This document shows, one piece after another, positions 37,901 through 48,026 of a stretch of 64,000 nucleotides of DNA (position 1 is the stretch's first letter; each line of letters starts with the position of its first letter). A program made the translations under genes and the position numbers. The stretch lies in assembly GCA_963706605.1 (NCBI GenBank), contig OY970165.1:1674001-1738000 (forward strand). Reading direction: 5' to 3'. The notes under the pieces were generated by a model. It was not told the origin of the DNA. It worked only from the letters and a program-made list of their open reading frames with translations, and did no database searches. This stretch comes from VRUE01 sp963706605. Lineage in GTDB: Bacteria > Actinomycetota > Thermoleophilia > Solirubrobacterales > 70-9.

Positions 37901-38180
37901 TCCCGTCTCGGTTGACATCGTGGTTTCCGGGAACCAGGATCAACTGACCCGGACTGACACCGAAGCGGTCCATCAATGGGTCGATCAGCAGCTCGCGTGC
38001 AATCTCGTACTCCTCTGCCTGGCCACTGTCTGCCAAGTCGCCACTGAAGATGATCAGGTCAAGCGGCTCGTCTTCGGCAAGAGCGGCTGCGTCGGAGAGC
38101 ATCGCTTCGGTGAGGACGCGGCGATCGGTCGACTCTGCATTCGAGGCATGAAGATCCGATATGTGCAGTATGCGAATCAC
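34989..38180 (-). CDS. Metallophosphoesterase fused to a STAND-like NTPase, candidate defence protein
   Basis: A 1063-residue protein with GTG start at 38180. The N-terminus (about 1-290) is a complete calcineurin-like phosphoesterase: ISDLHASN, IFSGDLADSG, VPGNHDVNRDG (Asp88), VVVHHPL and FFGHEHRSN (238-241). Residues ~400-560 look like an AAA/STAND NTPase: the P-loop-like SGAPQAGVSSALLW has Val413 where the Walker Lys belongs, and the Walker B is LLLAIDDFA with Asp476-Asp477. The remaining 500 residues are helical without a recognised repeat. The gene stands alone, reversed, between folP and folB, is visibly poorer in GC than its neighbours and uses mixed codons, all signs of transfer. Fusion of a hydrolase effector to a STAND-type switch is typical of antiphage proteins; the role here is inferred. 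Confidence 0.72.
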   Translation of the reverse strand: MIRILHISDLHASNAESTDRRVLTEAMLSDAAALAEDEPLDLIIFSGDLADSGQAEEYEIARELLIDPLMDRFGVSPGQLILVPGNHDVNRDGIREFIEQGLTENLKAHEHVSRLLESDRDLADATERLEAWKRFHADFYADEHRPTEPGPLAFVHKLTVQGRSVGIAALDSAWRSSSPKDEGNLLLGSRQVEPALAAIEDDDLRFVVVHHPLAWIAPFDADRAREEFARRGVIVFFGHEHRSNPIAERSPYGEALYLSAGCLYDHREFPNGYSLVELDPDDRVVVGRLRRWHARRKTFDADLEAAPEGRAEFELPSADRAKDLGHPPFSVIMKLIAEAAQELRVVPDNMTASNRIATVDDVLVEPRFLKVPYSEAQAAATIDAGISDQEMNPLDALDECNVLLVSGAPQAGVSSALLWLLARGYQLDASKMPARLRARQSGLGTSKTSAALAKAAAAFGHRQSESPDPDLLLAIDDFAIASPKKQARIVNFIAKNPQHHYIIGCSEEDWATATASLDDAGVQYSRSFLGQFGRRQLRQLAKSITSGADTDIDQIDRVIWKQNLPRTPFTMTAMIAVVNTRHEDSTTLNESGFLEAYVNLLLGSSELADHERLGMDFRRRVHLLGEIARAFYDCPENSMPTLEVEKLLVTYFQDKGLPFSAGGVLQSLVSRYVLVEQNGYVSFRHPALLYLFMGYWAIEDPAHKDEMLDDCHRNRAVIRHAAGLKRNDRDLLERVGDYAGKVIRDLAPALDASRVDELLEHFESTGMFDGNHLSEMLDRLPAKKTPAEIDAQSDNAVDAFGSKDVAPMESPVVDEAQELTEAVALLSDVLRHSELVDDVALKQATFEAAVTGWQVFVGIVMAEDRHEESFRDLIAELLASQLGDVSELEEDENEVFARLVLSVALVLAGSAMYGRLGSWHLSTVIEAALDNPVFTRSLSATCLTTWLHARLELKGWPRRLDQLLETIPRDSFLRDTTIAIAIDLYRASPDESAVKRLEQVLVNHMTPESGGGVVGGIVENRLGQDVAKQLKQSRRAYQQGSRPEPGKQLGAPKTSEIAGEPGA

Positions 38181-38369
38181 GAATCACAAATGCCTCGAGC
38201 GGCGCCGTCGGCGCTCCGAGGTCCTTCCCCAAACCCAAAGAACGACGGCAGCGTACCGAAGGTGGGAGAGTCTCGACCGGTGAGCGAGCAGCGGGCGCAC
38301 CACCCGAGGTAACGGCCGAAGCTCCCGCCCGCCGGTCGGCCGGAATGGGTTCGGGCTAGATTTCGCTAT

Positions 38370-38792
38370 ATGGAGCCAGACGGCAACGGGATCGAGTCGC
38401 GGGTCGAGGTCGAGCTGCGCGGCATCTCGCTCTACACGCACCACGGCGTCAGCGACGCCGAGCAGGAGATCGGCCAGCGTCTCGAGTTCGACATCTCCTT
38501 CGACGTGCCCGACTGCGACGCCGTGCTCACCGACCGCATCGAGGACACCGTCGATTACGGCGACGTCTGCGACATCGTCGCCCTTGCCGCCACCGAGCGC
38601 AGCTACCGGACGTTGGAGCGGCTGGCGCAGGTGGTGGGCCAGCGGCTGATTGAGCGCTACGGCTGCGAGTCGGTGCGGGTGCGCGCCGCGAAGCCGGAGC
38701 CGCCGCTGCCGCTGGCAATCCAGGAGGTCGGCGTCGAGGTGACGCAGGAGCGGGGCGAGGACGAAATCGAGGAGAACGGCGAGGAGTCCTAG
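38370..38792 (+). CDS. folB: Dihydroneopterin aldolase FolB
   Basis: A 140-residue enzyme for dihydroneopterin to 6-hydroxymethyl-dihydropterin. VELRGISLYTHHGVSDAEQE and DTVDYGDVCDIV, then RYGCESVRVRAAKPEPPL, fit FolB. The C-terminus has an extra acidic tail. TAGATT lies 8 nt before the ATG, giving it its own promoter now that folP is cut off by the inserted gene. Confidence 0.93.
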   Translation: MEPDGNGIESRVEVELRGISLYTHHGVSDAEQEIGQRLEFDISFDVPDCDAVLTDRIEDTVDYGDVCDIVALAATERSYRTLERLAQVVGQRLIERYGCESVRVRAAKPEPPLPLAIQEVGVEVTQERGEDEIEENGEES

Positions 38793-38805
38793 GAGTGAGC
38801 GGAGC

Positions 38806-39336
38806 TTGATAACTCACATCGGCCCCAGCCCGTTCAGCCCTCTGCGCGTCGGCTACCTGGGCTTGGGCTCAAACGTCGGCGACCGGGCGGCTCACCTGCG
38901 CGCTGCAATCGAGCTGTTGCAAGCTCGGGACGTCACCGTGGAGGCAGTCTCTCCTTTATACGAGACCGAGCCAGTCGGGGAGGTTCTCGACCAGCCCGAC
39001 TTCCTCAATGCGGTGGTCCGCATCTGCACGGATCTTGAGCCGGAACTCTTGCTCGATATCTGCAAGCGGATTGAGGTCGAACGGGGGCGCCAGCTCGACG
39101 CGCCGCGCCACAGCCCGCGCCCGCTGGACCTCGACCTCCTCCTCCTCGGTGATCTGGAGCTCACGTCCGACCGCCTCACCCTGCCGCACCCCGAGGTGAC
39201 CAGCCGCCGCTTCGTCCTCGTCCCTCTGTTGGATCTCGACCCTCTCCTTCTCCTCCCGGACGGCACCAAGCTCTCCGCCGCTCTCGTGGCTCTCGGCTCG
39301 GGCGAACGGGTTGACCGCTCGCCCATCCGACTTTGA
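38806..39336 (+). CDS. folK: HPPK, 2-amino-4-hydroxy-6-hydroxymethyldihydropteridine pyrophosphokinase
   Basis: A 176-residue pyrophosphokinase feeding FolP: YLGLGSNVGDRAAHL, SPLYETEPVG, DFLNAVVRI and RHSPRPLDLDLLLLG are the HPPK landmarks. TTG 38806 with GGAG close upstream is used; no ATG or GTG in frame is better placed. It follows folB by 13 nt. The gene ends before a large hairpin. Confidence 0.92.
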   Translation: MITHIGPSPFSPLRVGYLGLGSNVGDRAAHLRAAIELLQARDVTVEAVSPLYETEPVGEVLDQPDFLNAVVRICTDLEPELLLDICKRIEVERGRQLDAPRHSPRPLDLDLLLLGDLELTSDRLTLPHPEVTSRRFVLVPLLDLDPLLLLPDGTKLSAALVALGSGERVDRSPIRL

Positions 39337-39393
39337 CCACACCCCAGGGGGGTCAATGTCGGAAGCAGCGTCAAGCGGTTCGAAGTGCTCTGG

Positions 39394-39479
39394 GCCGGTG
39401 ACGGGGCACTCCCCGAACGGGCGGATACTCAGAGCGAGCGGAGCGAGCGAGTCCGGGCGGGGAGTGCCCCGTCACCGGC
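39394..39479. repeat. 21-bp inverted repeat with inner stem
   Basis: Perfect arms 39394-39414 and 39459-39479 (GCCGGTGACGGGGCACTCCC plus C), with an inner CGGA..CTC/GAGTCCG pair and a GAGCGAG-rich loop. Located between the convergent folK and GST genes; the right arm touches the GST stop. Probably terminates both genes. Confidence 0.8.
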
Positions 39480-40234
39480 TAAGCCGCAGTGGTCTCTGAG
39501 CGCAGCGGCTGCAGCCAGGCCGGCGGCAGGATCGGCGGGGTCTTACCGGGGTAGTTCGGGACAACCCGCTTCGCGAGCTCGCCAACCGGGCGGCCCTCAA
39601 TTGCGGGGCGGAGGTCGTCGAGGGTCATCGCCAGGCCGATGCTGGAGGCGATCTGGAAGTCGGCCGCGTTGAGCTGCTCGCCGTTGAGGACGCCGGCCGC
39701 GATCCAGTCGTCGACCCGCTGCAGCATCGCGGGCAAGGCCGCCAGGTCGCGGCGAACGTTCTCGTCACCGGCCTCGTTGAAGCGAGCTGACAGGGCGACG
39801 ATCGGCGCCGCGGTAAGCATCGCCAAGTCGATCGGGATGCCAAGCCGGGCACCCTCCGAGTAGCTGCGCAGCGGGGCTTTGTCCTTCTTGATCGACCACC
39901 AGAGAAGCTGGCGGATCGGGTGTTGCAGCTCCTCGTCGCCGAAGCGCTCGGCCTCCTCGACCGCGACCCGCTTCTCGGGGTCGCTCGGGAAAAGGGCCGG
40001 CTCGGGCTTCAGCCGCTCCAGCTCGCGGGCGATCTCCCGCGATCCCTGCACTCGCTGTCCGTCGATCTTCATCGCGGGCACGGTGTTGCGGGGAAAGCCC
40101 AGTGCCCGCAGGGCCCCCTTGGAGATCACAGGCATCAGATCGGTCCGCTTGTACTCGATCCCCTTGTGGTCCAGCATCAGCGCCGAGCAGATGCTCGGAT
40201 GTGATGCCGGGATCACGTATAGCCGCGCCTCCAT
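39479..40234 (-). CDS. Glutathione S-transferase-like protein
   Basis: A 251-residue protein with an N-terminal thioredoxin-like GST domain: LYVIPASHPSICSALML, GIEYKRTDLMP, TVPAMKIDGQRVQGSREIARE, and a helical C-terminal domain. Actinobacteria seldom make glutathione, so the thiol partner (for example mycothiol or ergothioneine) is unclear. Divergent from coaX with 25 nt between starts, so the two promoters overlap. Confidence 0.82.
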   Translation of the reverse strand: MEARLYVIPASHPSICSALMLDHKGIEYKRTDLMPVISKGALRALGFPRNTVPAMKIDGQRVQGSREIARELERLKPEPALFPSDPEKRVAVEEAERFGDEELQHPIRQLLWWSIKKDKAPLRSYSEGARLGIPIDLAMLTAAPIVALSARFNEAGDENVRRDLAALPAMLQRVDDWIAAGVLNGEQLNAADFQIASSIGLAMTLDDLRPAIEGRPVGELAKRVVPNYPGKTPPILPPAWLQPLRSETTAA

Positions 40235-40259
40235 AGCGAATCATCATAATCGCCGATCC

Positions 40260-41033
40260 ATGCTGCTTGCGATTGACGTCGGCAATACCCAGACCCATCT
40301 CGGCGCCTTCGACGGCGAGCGGTTGGTCGAGCACTGGCGTTTCCAGACTCGATCGGGCGCGACCGGAGACGAGCTGGCGGAGCGGATCGCGGGCATGCTC
40401 GCTCTCAGCGGCATGGGCCTCGCCGAACTCGACGCCGTCTGTGTCTCCTCTGTCGTGCCGCCGCTTGGCGCTCAATACGAGCGACTCACCGAGCGCTATC
40501 TGGAGGCCGAGTGCTTGACGATCGGGCCCGGCGTCAAGACCGGGATGCCGATTCGCATCGACAACCCGCTCGAGGTTGGGGCCGATCGCCTCGTCAACTC
40601 GATCGCCGCCTATGAGCGCTTCCAAGAGGCCTGCGTCGTCGTCGACTTCGGCACCGGGATCAACATCGACGCGGTCTCAGCCGCGGGGGAATACCTCGGC
40701 GGCGCGATCGGCCCGGGGCTGGAGATCTCGCTCAGCGCTCTGATCGAGCGAGCCGCACGGATCACGCGGATCGACCTGGACGCGCCCGAGACGGCGATCG
40801 GCCGCTCGAGCCGCGCGGCGATCCAGTCCGGCTTCATTTTCGGTTTCGCCGGGTTGATCGACGGCGTGGTGCGTAGGATCGAAGACGAGCTTGGGGACCC
40901 CCGTCTCCTCGCGACGGGCGGCCTTGCGCAGGTCGTCGTCCCCTACACGGAGACGATCGACGAGGTCGACGAGATGCTTACCCTGAAGGGCCTGCGTCTC
41001 ATCCATGAGCGAAACGCGTCCACAGCTGACTGA
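40260..41033 (+). CDS. coaX: Type III pantothenate kinase CoaX
   Basis: A 257-residue ASKHA-fold kinase, the first step of CoA synthesis. MLLAIDVGNTQTHLGAFDGE (phosphate-1 loop), NPLEVGADRLVNSIAAYERF and GEYLGGAIGPGLEISLSAL are the family blocks. The usual DFGTATTFD is DFGTGINID here, a small deviation in the second phosphate loop. CATAATCG before the ATG is a possible -10. The last 29 nt overlap dus. Confidence 0.9.
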   Translation: MLLAIDVGNTQTHLGAFDGERLVEHWRFQTRSGATGDELAERIAGMLALSGMGLAELDAVCVSSVVPPLGAQYERLTERYLEAECLTIGPGVKTGMPIRIDNPLEVGADRLVNSIAAYERFQEACVVVDFGTGINIDAVSAAGEYLGGAIGPGLEISLSALIERAARITRIDLDAPETAIGRSSRAAIQSGFIFGFAGLIDGVVRRIEDELGDPRLLATGGLAQVVVPYTETIDEVDEMLTLKGLRLIHERNASTAD

Positions 41034-42012
41034 CCCCTTCGAGATTGGCGGAGTGAAGATCGCCAATCGCGTCCTGCTGGCACCGTTGGCCGGGATCGGC
41101 AACTGGTTCGTCCGCCTGCAGGCGAAGCGGCACGGGGCGGGCCTCGCCGTCTCGGAGATGATCTCCAGCTTCGGGCTGCACCACGGCAACGAGCGCACGA
41201 TGCGCGAGCTGATGCGGATCCATCCCGACGAGCACCCGGTCTCGGTGCAGCTGTTCGGGCACGACCCCGAGGTGATGCGCTCTGGCGCGGCGATCGCCGC
41301 CGAAGCCGGCGCTGACCTGATCGACATCAACATGGGCTGCCCGGTGCGCAAGGTGCGCAAGACGGGCGCCGGTGTCGAGCTCCTCACCGATCCCGAGCTG
41401 GCCCTGGCCCTGCTCCGCGGCGCTGCCGCCGGCAGCGGACTGCCGGTGACCGTGAAGCTGCGCTCCGGGCTGCGCCCCGGTGACAGCTCCGGCTTCGACC
41501 TCGCCGTCCGGCTCGCCGAGGAGGGTGGCGCCGCCGCGATCGGCTTCCACCCCCGCGCCGCGACGACCAAACACAAGGGCAACCCCGACTACGCGCTCAC
41601 CCGTCGGCTCGTGGAACGGATCGAGGTGCCGGTGATCGTCTCCGGCGGTCTCGACAGTCCCGAGGCCGTACGTCGCGCCTACGACGAGTCCGGCGCCGAC
41701 GCGGTGATGCTGGCTCGTGGCTCGCTCGGCAACCCCTGGCTGTTCGAGGAACTGACCGGGCGCCGCGCTGAGCCGCCGTCCCGCCGGGAGGTCGTCACCG
41801 AGCTGCTCTGGACCGTCGACCGCGCCGAGGAGCATCTTGGGCCGGAGCGGGCGGCTCGCTACCTGCGCAAGTTCTACCCCTGGTACGTCGATTCGCTTGG
41901 CGCCTCCCCCGAGGTCGCCGCGGAGTTGCAGCGCAGCGCCGACCTGCCCCGCGCGAGGGAGCTGATTGCCGCCCAAATTCCTTTGAGTGCCCGCCTGCAG
42001 CCCTCGCTATAA
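41005..42012 (+). CDS. dus: tRNA-dihydrouridine synthase
   Basis: A 335-residue flavin enzyme reducing uridine in tRNA. VLLAPLAGIGNWFVR, SVQLFGHDP, DINMGCPVRKVRKTGAG (catalytic Cys in the MGCP loop) and GFHPRAATTKHKG, DAVMLARGSLGNPWLF are Dus motifs. It is close to Gram-positive DusB (YacF), which also lies before lysS in Bacillus. The gene starts inside coaX, suggesting coupled translation. The stop codon overlaps the TATAAT of the greA promoter. Confidence 0.9.
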   Translation: MSETRPQLTDPFEIGGVKIANRVLLAPLAGIGNWFVRLQAKRHGAGLAVSEMISSFGLHHGNERTMRELMRIHPDEHPVSVQLFGHDPEVMRSGAAIAAEAGADLIDINMGCPVRKVRKTGAGVELLTDPELALALLRGAAAGSGLPVTVKLRSGLRPGDSSGFDLAVRLAEEGGAAAIGFHPRAATTKHKGNPDYALTRRLVERIEVPVIVSGGLDSPEAVRRAYDESGADAVMLARGSLGNPWLFEELTGRRAEPPSRREVVTELLWTVDRAEEHLGPERAARYLRKFYPWYVDSLGASPEVAAELQRSADLPRARELIAAQIPLSARLQPSL

Positions 42013-42013
42013 T
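42008..42013 (+). promoter_or_regulatory. Consensus -10 box of the greA promoter
   Basis: TATAAT, the only perfect consensus -10 noticed in the window, overlapping the dus stop. A -35-like TTGAGT lies at 41983-41988 with a long 19-bp spacer. The start of transcription would be near 42019-42021, a few bases before the hairpin. Confidence 0.65.
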
Positions 42014-42026
42014 CCCGCGACTTCGG

Positions 42027-42070
42027 GCCCAGGTGTGGCGTTGCGAAAGCCGCTGCACCCGGGCGTTTTT
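42027..42070 (+). terminator. Intrinsic terminator or attenuator in the greA leader
   Basis: Stem 42027-42040 with 42051-42064 (13 pairs including two G-U, one mismatch), 10-nt loop TTGCGAAAGC, then G and T5 (42066-42070). It starts within ten bases of the predicted transcription start, so most transcripts would stop at about 50 nt unless the terminator is bypassed. It could also simply terminate dus. Confidence 0.75.
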
Positions 42071-42125
42071 GGTCTCAGGGCCCAATAAAACTACGTCCAG
42101 CAAGCAGAAGCGAGGTCAGCGCAAA

Positions 42126-42605
42126 GTGACTCGTCAAGCCGTAATCACTCCGGAAGGGCTCGAGAAGCTCAAAGAGGAGATCGAGTTCCTCTCGACCGCC
42201 AAACGGCGCGAGGTAGCTGAACGCATCAAGGAGGCGCGCGAGTTCGGCGACATCTCCGAGAACGCCGAGTACGACGACGCCAAGAACGAGCAGGCGCTGT
42301 TGGAGGGGCGGATCGCCCAGCTCGAAGAGCGGCTGCGCCGCGCCACCGTGATCGACGAGAAGGACGTCGACACCGACGAGGTCAGCTTCGGCTCGGTCGT
42401 CCATGTCAAAGACCAGAAGACCGGCGACTCGCAGAAATTCCAGATCGTCGGCTCGACCGAGGCCGACCCGCTCGAGCACAAGCTCTCCAACGAGTCGCCG
42501 ATCGGCAAAGCGCTGATCGGCCACAAGCGCAACGACGTGGTCACCGTCGAGGTCCCGCGCGGGCCGAAGAAGAAACTGAAAATCACCAAAATCGAGTCTG
42601 CGTAA
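42126..42605 (+). CDS. greA: Transcription elongation factor GreA
   Basis: A 159-residue GreA: N-terminal coiled coil (EGLEKLKEEIEFLSTAKRRE, then DISENAEYDDAKNEQALLEG with the acidic tip that enters the RNA polymerase channel) and a C-terminal FKBP-like domain (PLEHKLSNESPIGKALIGHK). It promotes cleavage of backtracked RNA. GTG 42126 is chosen because upstream sequence would translate the leader hairpin. The leader carries its own promoter and a terminator-like hairpin. Confidence 0.95.
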   Translation: MTRQAVITPEGLEKLKEEIEFLSTAKRREVAERIKEAREFGDISENAEYDDAKNEQALLEGRIAQLEERLRRATVIDEKDVDTDEVSFGSVVHVKDQKTGDSQKFQIVGSTEADPLEHKLSNESPIGKALIGHKRNDVVTVEVPRGPKKKLKITKIESA

Positions 42606-42626
42606 CGGTCGAATAGGCTCGCGGCG

Positions 42627-44105
42627 ATGAGCGAGCCAGAGGAGCAGCAGCTCTCCGACGTCCTCCGCGACCGCCGCGAGAAGCTGGAGCGCATTCGCGA
42701 GGCTGGGATCGATCCCTTCCCGCACGAGTTCGCCGACCGCGAGGAGATCGCCGAGGTGCGGGCCGCTCACGAGGGGTTGGCGGCGGGGATGGAGACGGAT
42801 TCGCGCCACCGGGTCGCGGGGCGCATCGTCGCTCGCCGCGGCCACGGCAAGGCCGCCTTCCTCGACCTTCGCGACGGCAGCGGGCAGATCCAGCTCCATG
42901 CCACCGCCGACAAGCTCGGCGAGGAGGCGTTCGAGCTGTTGGTCGATCTCGACCTCGGCGACTTCGTCGGTGCCGAGGGCACCGCGCTGGCGACGCGGCG
43001 TGGCGGTGAGCTATCGCTGGCGATCGACCACTGGCGGTTGCTGGCCAAGAGCCTGCGGCCGCCGCCCGACAAGTTCCACGGCCTCGAGGACGTCGAAACC
43101 CGCTATCGCCAGCGCGAGCTGGACCTGCTCGCCAACGAGGAGAGCCGCCGCGCCTTCGCGACCCGCGCGCGGGCGATCGCCGAGATCCGCCGCTGGCTCG
43201 ACGAGCACCGCTTCGTAGAGGTCGAGACCCCGGTGTTGCAGCCGCTCTACGGCGGCGCTCTGGCCCGACCCTTCGTCACGCATCACAACGCGCTCGACCG
43301 CGACTTCTACCTGCGGATCGCCACCGAGCTCTACCTGAAGCGCCTGGTCGTGGGCGGCATCGACCGCGTCTACGAGCTGGGCAAGGACTTCCGCAACGAG
43401 GGCATCTCGCACAAGCACAACCCCGAGTTCACGATGCTCGAGTGGTACGAGGCCTATGCCGACTACGAGAAGACCGCCCACGATCTGGAGCTGCTGGTCG
43501 CCGAGGTGGCGGAGCGTGTCCTCGGCACCACCAAGGTCGAGCGCGACGGGGTCGAGATCGACCTGGCGCCGCCGTGGAGGCGGGTGACGCTGCGCGAGGC
43601 GGTGCGTGAGCGAACCGGCATCGACATCGCCGAGCACCCGACCCGCGAGGCTCTCGCCACGGCGATGGGAGGTGAGCCGGACCCGGCAGAGGGTTGGGGC
43701 AAGCTGGTCGACGGCCTGCTCTCCAAGTCGGTGGAGCCGGAGCTGATCCAGCCGACCTTCGTCACCGACTACCCGGTCGAGCTCTCGCCGTTCGCGAAGG
43801 CGCATCGCTCCGAGCCCGGCCTGGTCGAGCGCTGGGAGGCGTTCGTCGGTGGGATCGAGATCGCCAACTCCTTCAGCGAGCTGAACGACCCCGACGAGCA
43901 GCGCCGCCGCTTCGAGCAGCAGGCCGCGGAGTCGGAGCGGGGCGACGAGGAGGCGCAGCCCTACGACGAGGCGTTTGTCGAGGCGCTCGAGCACGGAATG
44001 CCGCCGACCGGCGGCGTCGGTCTCGGTGTGGACCGGTTGGCGATGATCCTGACCGGGGCCCGAAGCATGCGCGAGATCGTGCTTTTCCCGGCGATGCGGT
44101 CCTGA
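42627..44105 (+). CDS. lysS: Lysyl-tRNA synthetase (class II)
   Basis: A 492-residue LysRS. It has an OB-fold anticodon domain (RVAGRIVARRGHGKAAFLDL) and class II motifs: motif 2 RVYELGKDFRNEGISHKHNP with FTMLEWYEAYAD, motif 3 GGVGLGVDRLAMILTG. TAGGCT (42614-42619) ends 7 nt before the ATG, giving a leaderless start independent of greA. Confidence 0.96.
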   Translation: MSEPEEQQLSDVLRDRREKLERIREAGIDPFPHEFADREEIAEVRAAHEGLAAGMETDSRHRVAGRIVARRGHGKAAFLDLRDGSGQIQLHATADKLGEEAFELLVDLDLGDFVGAEGTALATRRGGELSLAIDHWRLLAKSLRPPPDKFHGLEDVETRYRQRELDLLANEESRRAFATRARAIAEIRRWLDEHRFVEVETPVLQPLYGGALARPFVTHHNALDRDFYLRIATELYLKRLVVGGIDRVYELGKDFRNEGISHKHNPEFTMLEWYEAYADYEKTAHDLELLVAEVAERVLGTTKVERDGVEIDLAPPWRRVTLREAVRERTGIDIAEHPTREALATAMGGEPDPAEGWGKLVDGLLSKSVEPELIQPTFVTDYPVELSPFAKAHRSEPGLVERWEAFVGGIEIANSFSELNDPDEQRRRFEQQAAESERGDEEAQPYDEAFVEALEHGMPPTGGVGLGVDRLAMILTGARSMREIVLFPAMRS

Positions 44106-44129
44106 GACACCCCGATCGGTGCTCAAAAA

Positions 44130-44144
44130 GCCGCTATGAGCGGC
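44130..44144 (-). terminator. Minus-strand intrinsic terminator
   Basis: GCCGCT-ATG-AGCGGC. Read on the minus strand the hairpin is followed by TTTTT, a proper terminator, although no gene on that strand lies upstream. On the plus strand the run is A5 before the stem. It may stop antisense transcription toward lysS. Confidence 0.5.
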
Positions 44145-44240
44145 AATCGAGGTCCCGAGGCCGGTTGGGCACTCTCGGTATCGTTTAAAGGGCACATGGA
44201 CGCTTCCCGATAGCTGAAGGGCGTCTCCGGTACTTCCGAC

Positions 44241-44271
44241 CGCAAATCGCGTTTGACCTTTTAAAGGTCAA
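44241..44271. promoter_or_regulatory. Candidate operators upstream of clpC
   Basis: Two sites. CGC-AAATC-GCG (44241-44251) has the CGC-N5-GCG pattern of ClgR sites in actinobacteria. Two bases later begins a perfect 9-1-9 palindrome, TTGACCTTT-T-AAAGGTCAA (44253-44271), whose AGGTCAA half-sites resemble CtsR heptamers placed head to head. Both lie 13-43 nt before the clpC start and should affect its transcription or leader. Confidence 0.55.
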
Positions 44272-44283
44272 GAGAGGAAGCCT

Positions 44284-46872
<2,589 letters not shown>

Positions 46873-46886
46873 GCGCGCCCCGTTTC

Positions 46887-48017
46887 ATGGGTGAGCCCGG
46901 CCGCAGCGCGCTCGGCGCCTGGAGCGGGGGCAGGTTCCTGCGCTTCGGCGAGGCGATCGCCGAGGAGCGGCTCGAAGCGCTGCTGCGCCCAGGCGGCGGC
47001 ATCGACACCGTCCTCACTGCCGACACCTATGGCCAGGGCGAGGCGGACAGGGTGCTGGGCCGGGCGTTGGCCGGCGCACCGCGCGAGGACTACTGCCTCG
47101 TCGGCGCGGTCGGTCACGACTTCTACGAGGGCGAGCGGGACGGGCCGCGGGGCTTTCCCCGCTTCACCGACCCGCGCCTGCGCTCGGAGTCCGAGTACGG
47201 CACCTACCTGCGGATGGCCGCCGAGCGCAGCTTGGAACGGCTTGGCGCCGATCGCTTCGATCTGCTCCTGCTCCACAACCCGGACCGGATCGGCTACTCG
47301 AGCGAGGCGGTCTGGGACGGGATGGAGGCCCTGCGCGAGGCGGGGTTGACCGCCCAGATCGGCGTCGCCCCCGGGCCGGCGAACGGCTTCACCCTCGACC
47401 TGATCTCCTGTATCGAGCGCTTCGGCGAGCGGATCGAGTGGGCGATGATCATCCTCAACCCGTTCGAGCCCTGGCCCGGCGAGCTCTGTCTCGACGCCGC
47501 CGCCCGCAACGGGGTCAAGGTGATCACCCGCGTGGTCGACTACGGCGGCCTCTTTTGGGGGGATCTGCGCCCGGGAATGGAGCTGGCGCAGGGCGATCAC
47601 CGCGCCTTCCGACCCGAGGGCTGGATCGAGGTCGGGTTGGAGAAGCTGGAGCGTGTGCTTCCCATCGCCGAACGAGTTCGGCTCACCCCGATCCAGCTCG
47701 CCTGCCAGTGGAATCTCGCCCACCCGGCGGTCGAGTGCGTCGCCCCGACCCTGATCCAGGAGCCCGGCCCGGAGGCCTGCCCGATCGAGGCCAAGAGGGT
47801 GGAACTCGCGGCCCTGCCCTCTGAGCAGCGGCTGAGCGAGGAGGACGTCGCGACGATCCGCGCGGTCGGCGACAACACCGGCTGCATGGCGCTGAAGGGC
47901 GCCAGTCCGGCGCACGAGGGTGAGGAGCGCCCCGACCGCTGGGCGCTGGACGGTGAGCTTGCCGCGGTGGGCGAGCGCTGGGGCATCGACCCAGATCGCG
48001 ACCTGCTCGCCACGTAG
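46887..48017 (+). CDS. Aldo/keto reductase-family protein
   Basis: A 376-residue (beta/alpha)8 protein: VLTADTYGQGEADRVLGRAL (Asp/Tyr region), RFDLLLLHNPDRIGY (His region) and IQLACQWNLAHPAVECVAPT near the NADPH site. Substrate unknown. ATG 46887 is 14 nt after the clpC stop. Its TAG stop begins the TAGCCT box of the MFS gene. It occupies the position where radA often lies in related genomes. Confidence 0.8.
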   Translation: MGEPGRSALGAWSGGRFLRFGEAIAEERLEALLRPGGGIDTVLTADTYGQGEADRVLGRALAGAPREDYCLVGAVGHDFYEGERDGPRGFPRFTDPRLRSESEYGTYLRMAAERSLERLGADRFDLLLLHNPDRIGYSSEAVWDGMEALREAGLTAQIGVAPGPANGFTLDLISCIERFGERIEWAMIILNPFEPWPGELCLDAAARNGVKVITRVVDYGGLFWGDLRPGMELAQGDHRAFRPEGWIEVGLEKLERVLPIAERVRLTPIQLACQWNLAHPAVECVAPTLIQEPGPEACPIEAKRVELAALPSEQRLSEEDVATIRAVGDNTGCMALKGASPAHEGEERPDRWALDGELAAVGERWGIDPDRDLLAT

Positions 48018-48026
48018 CCTGCGCGC

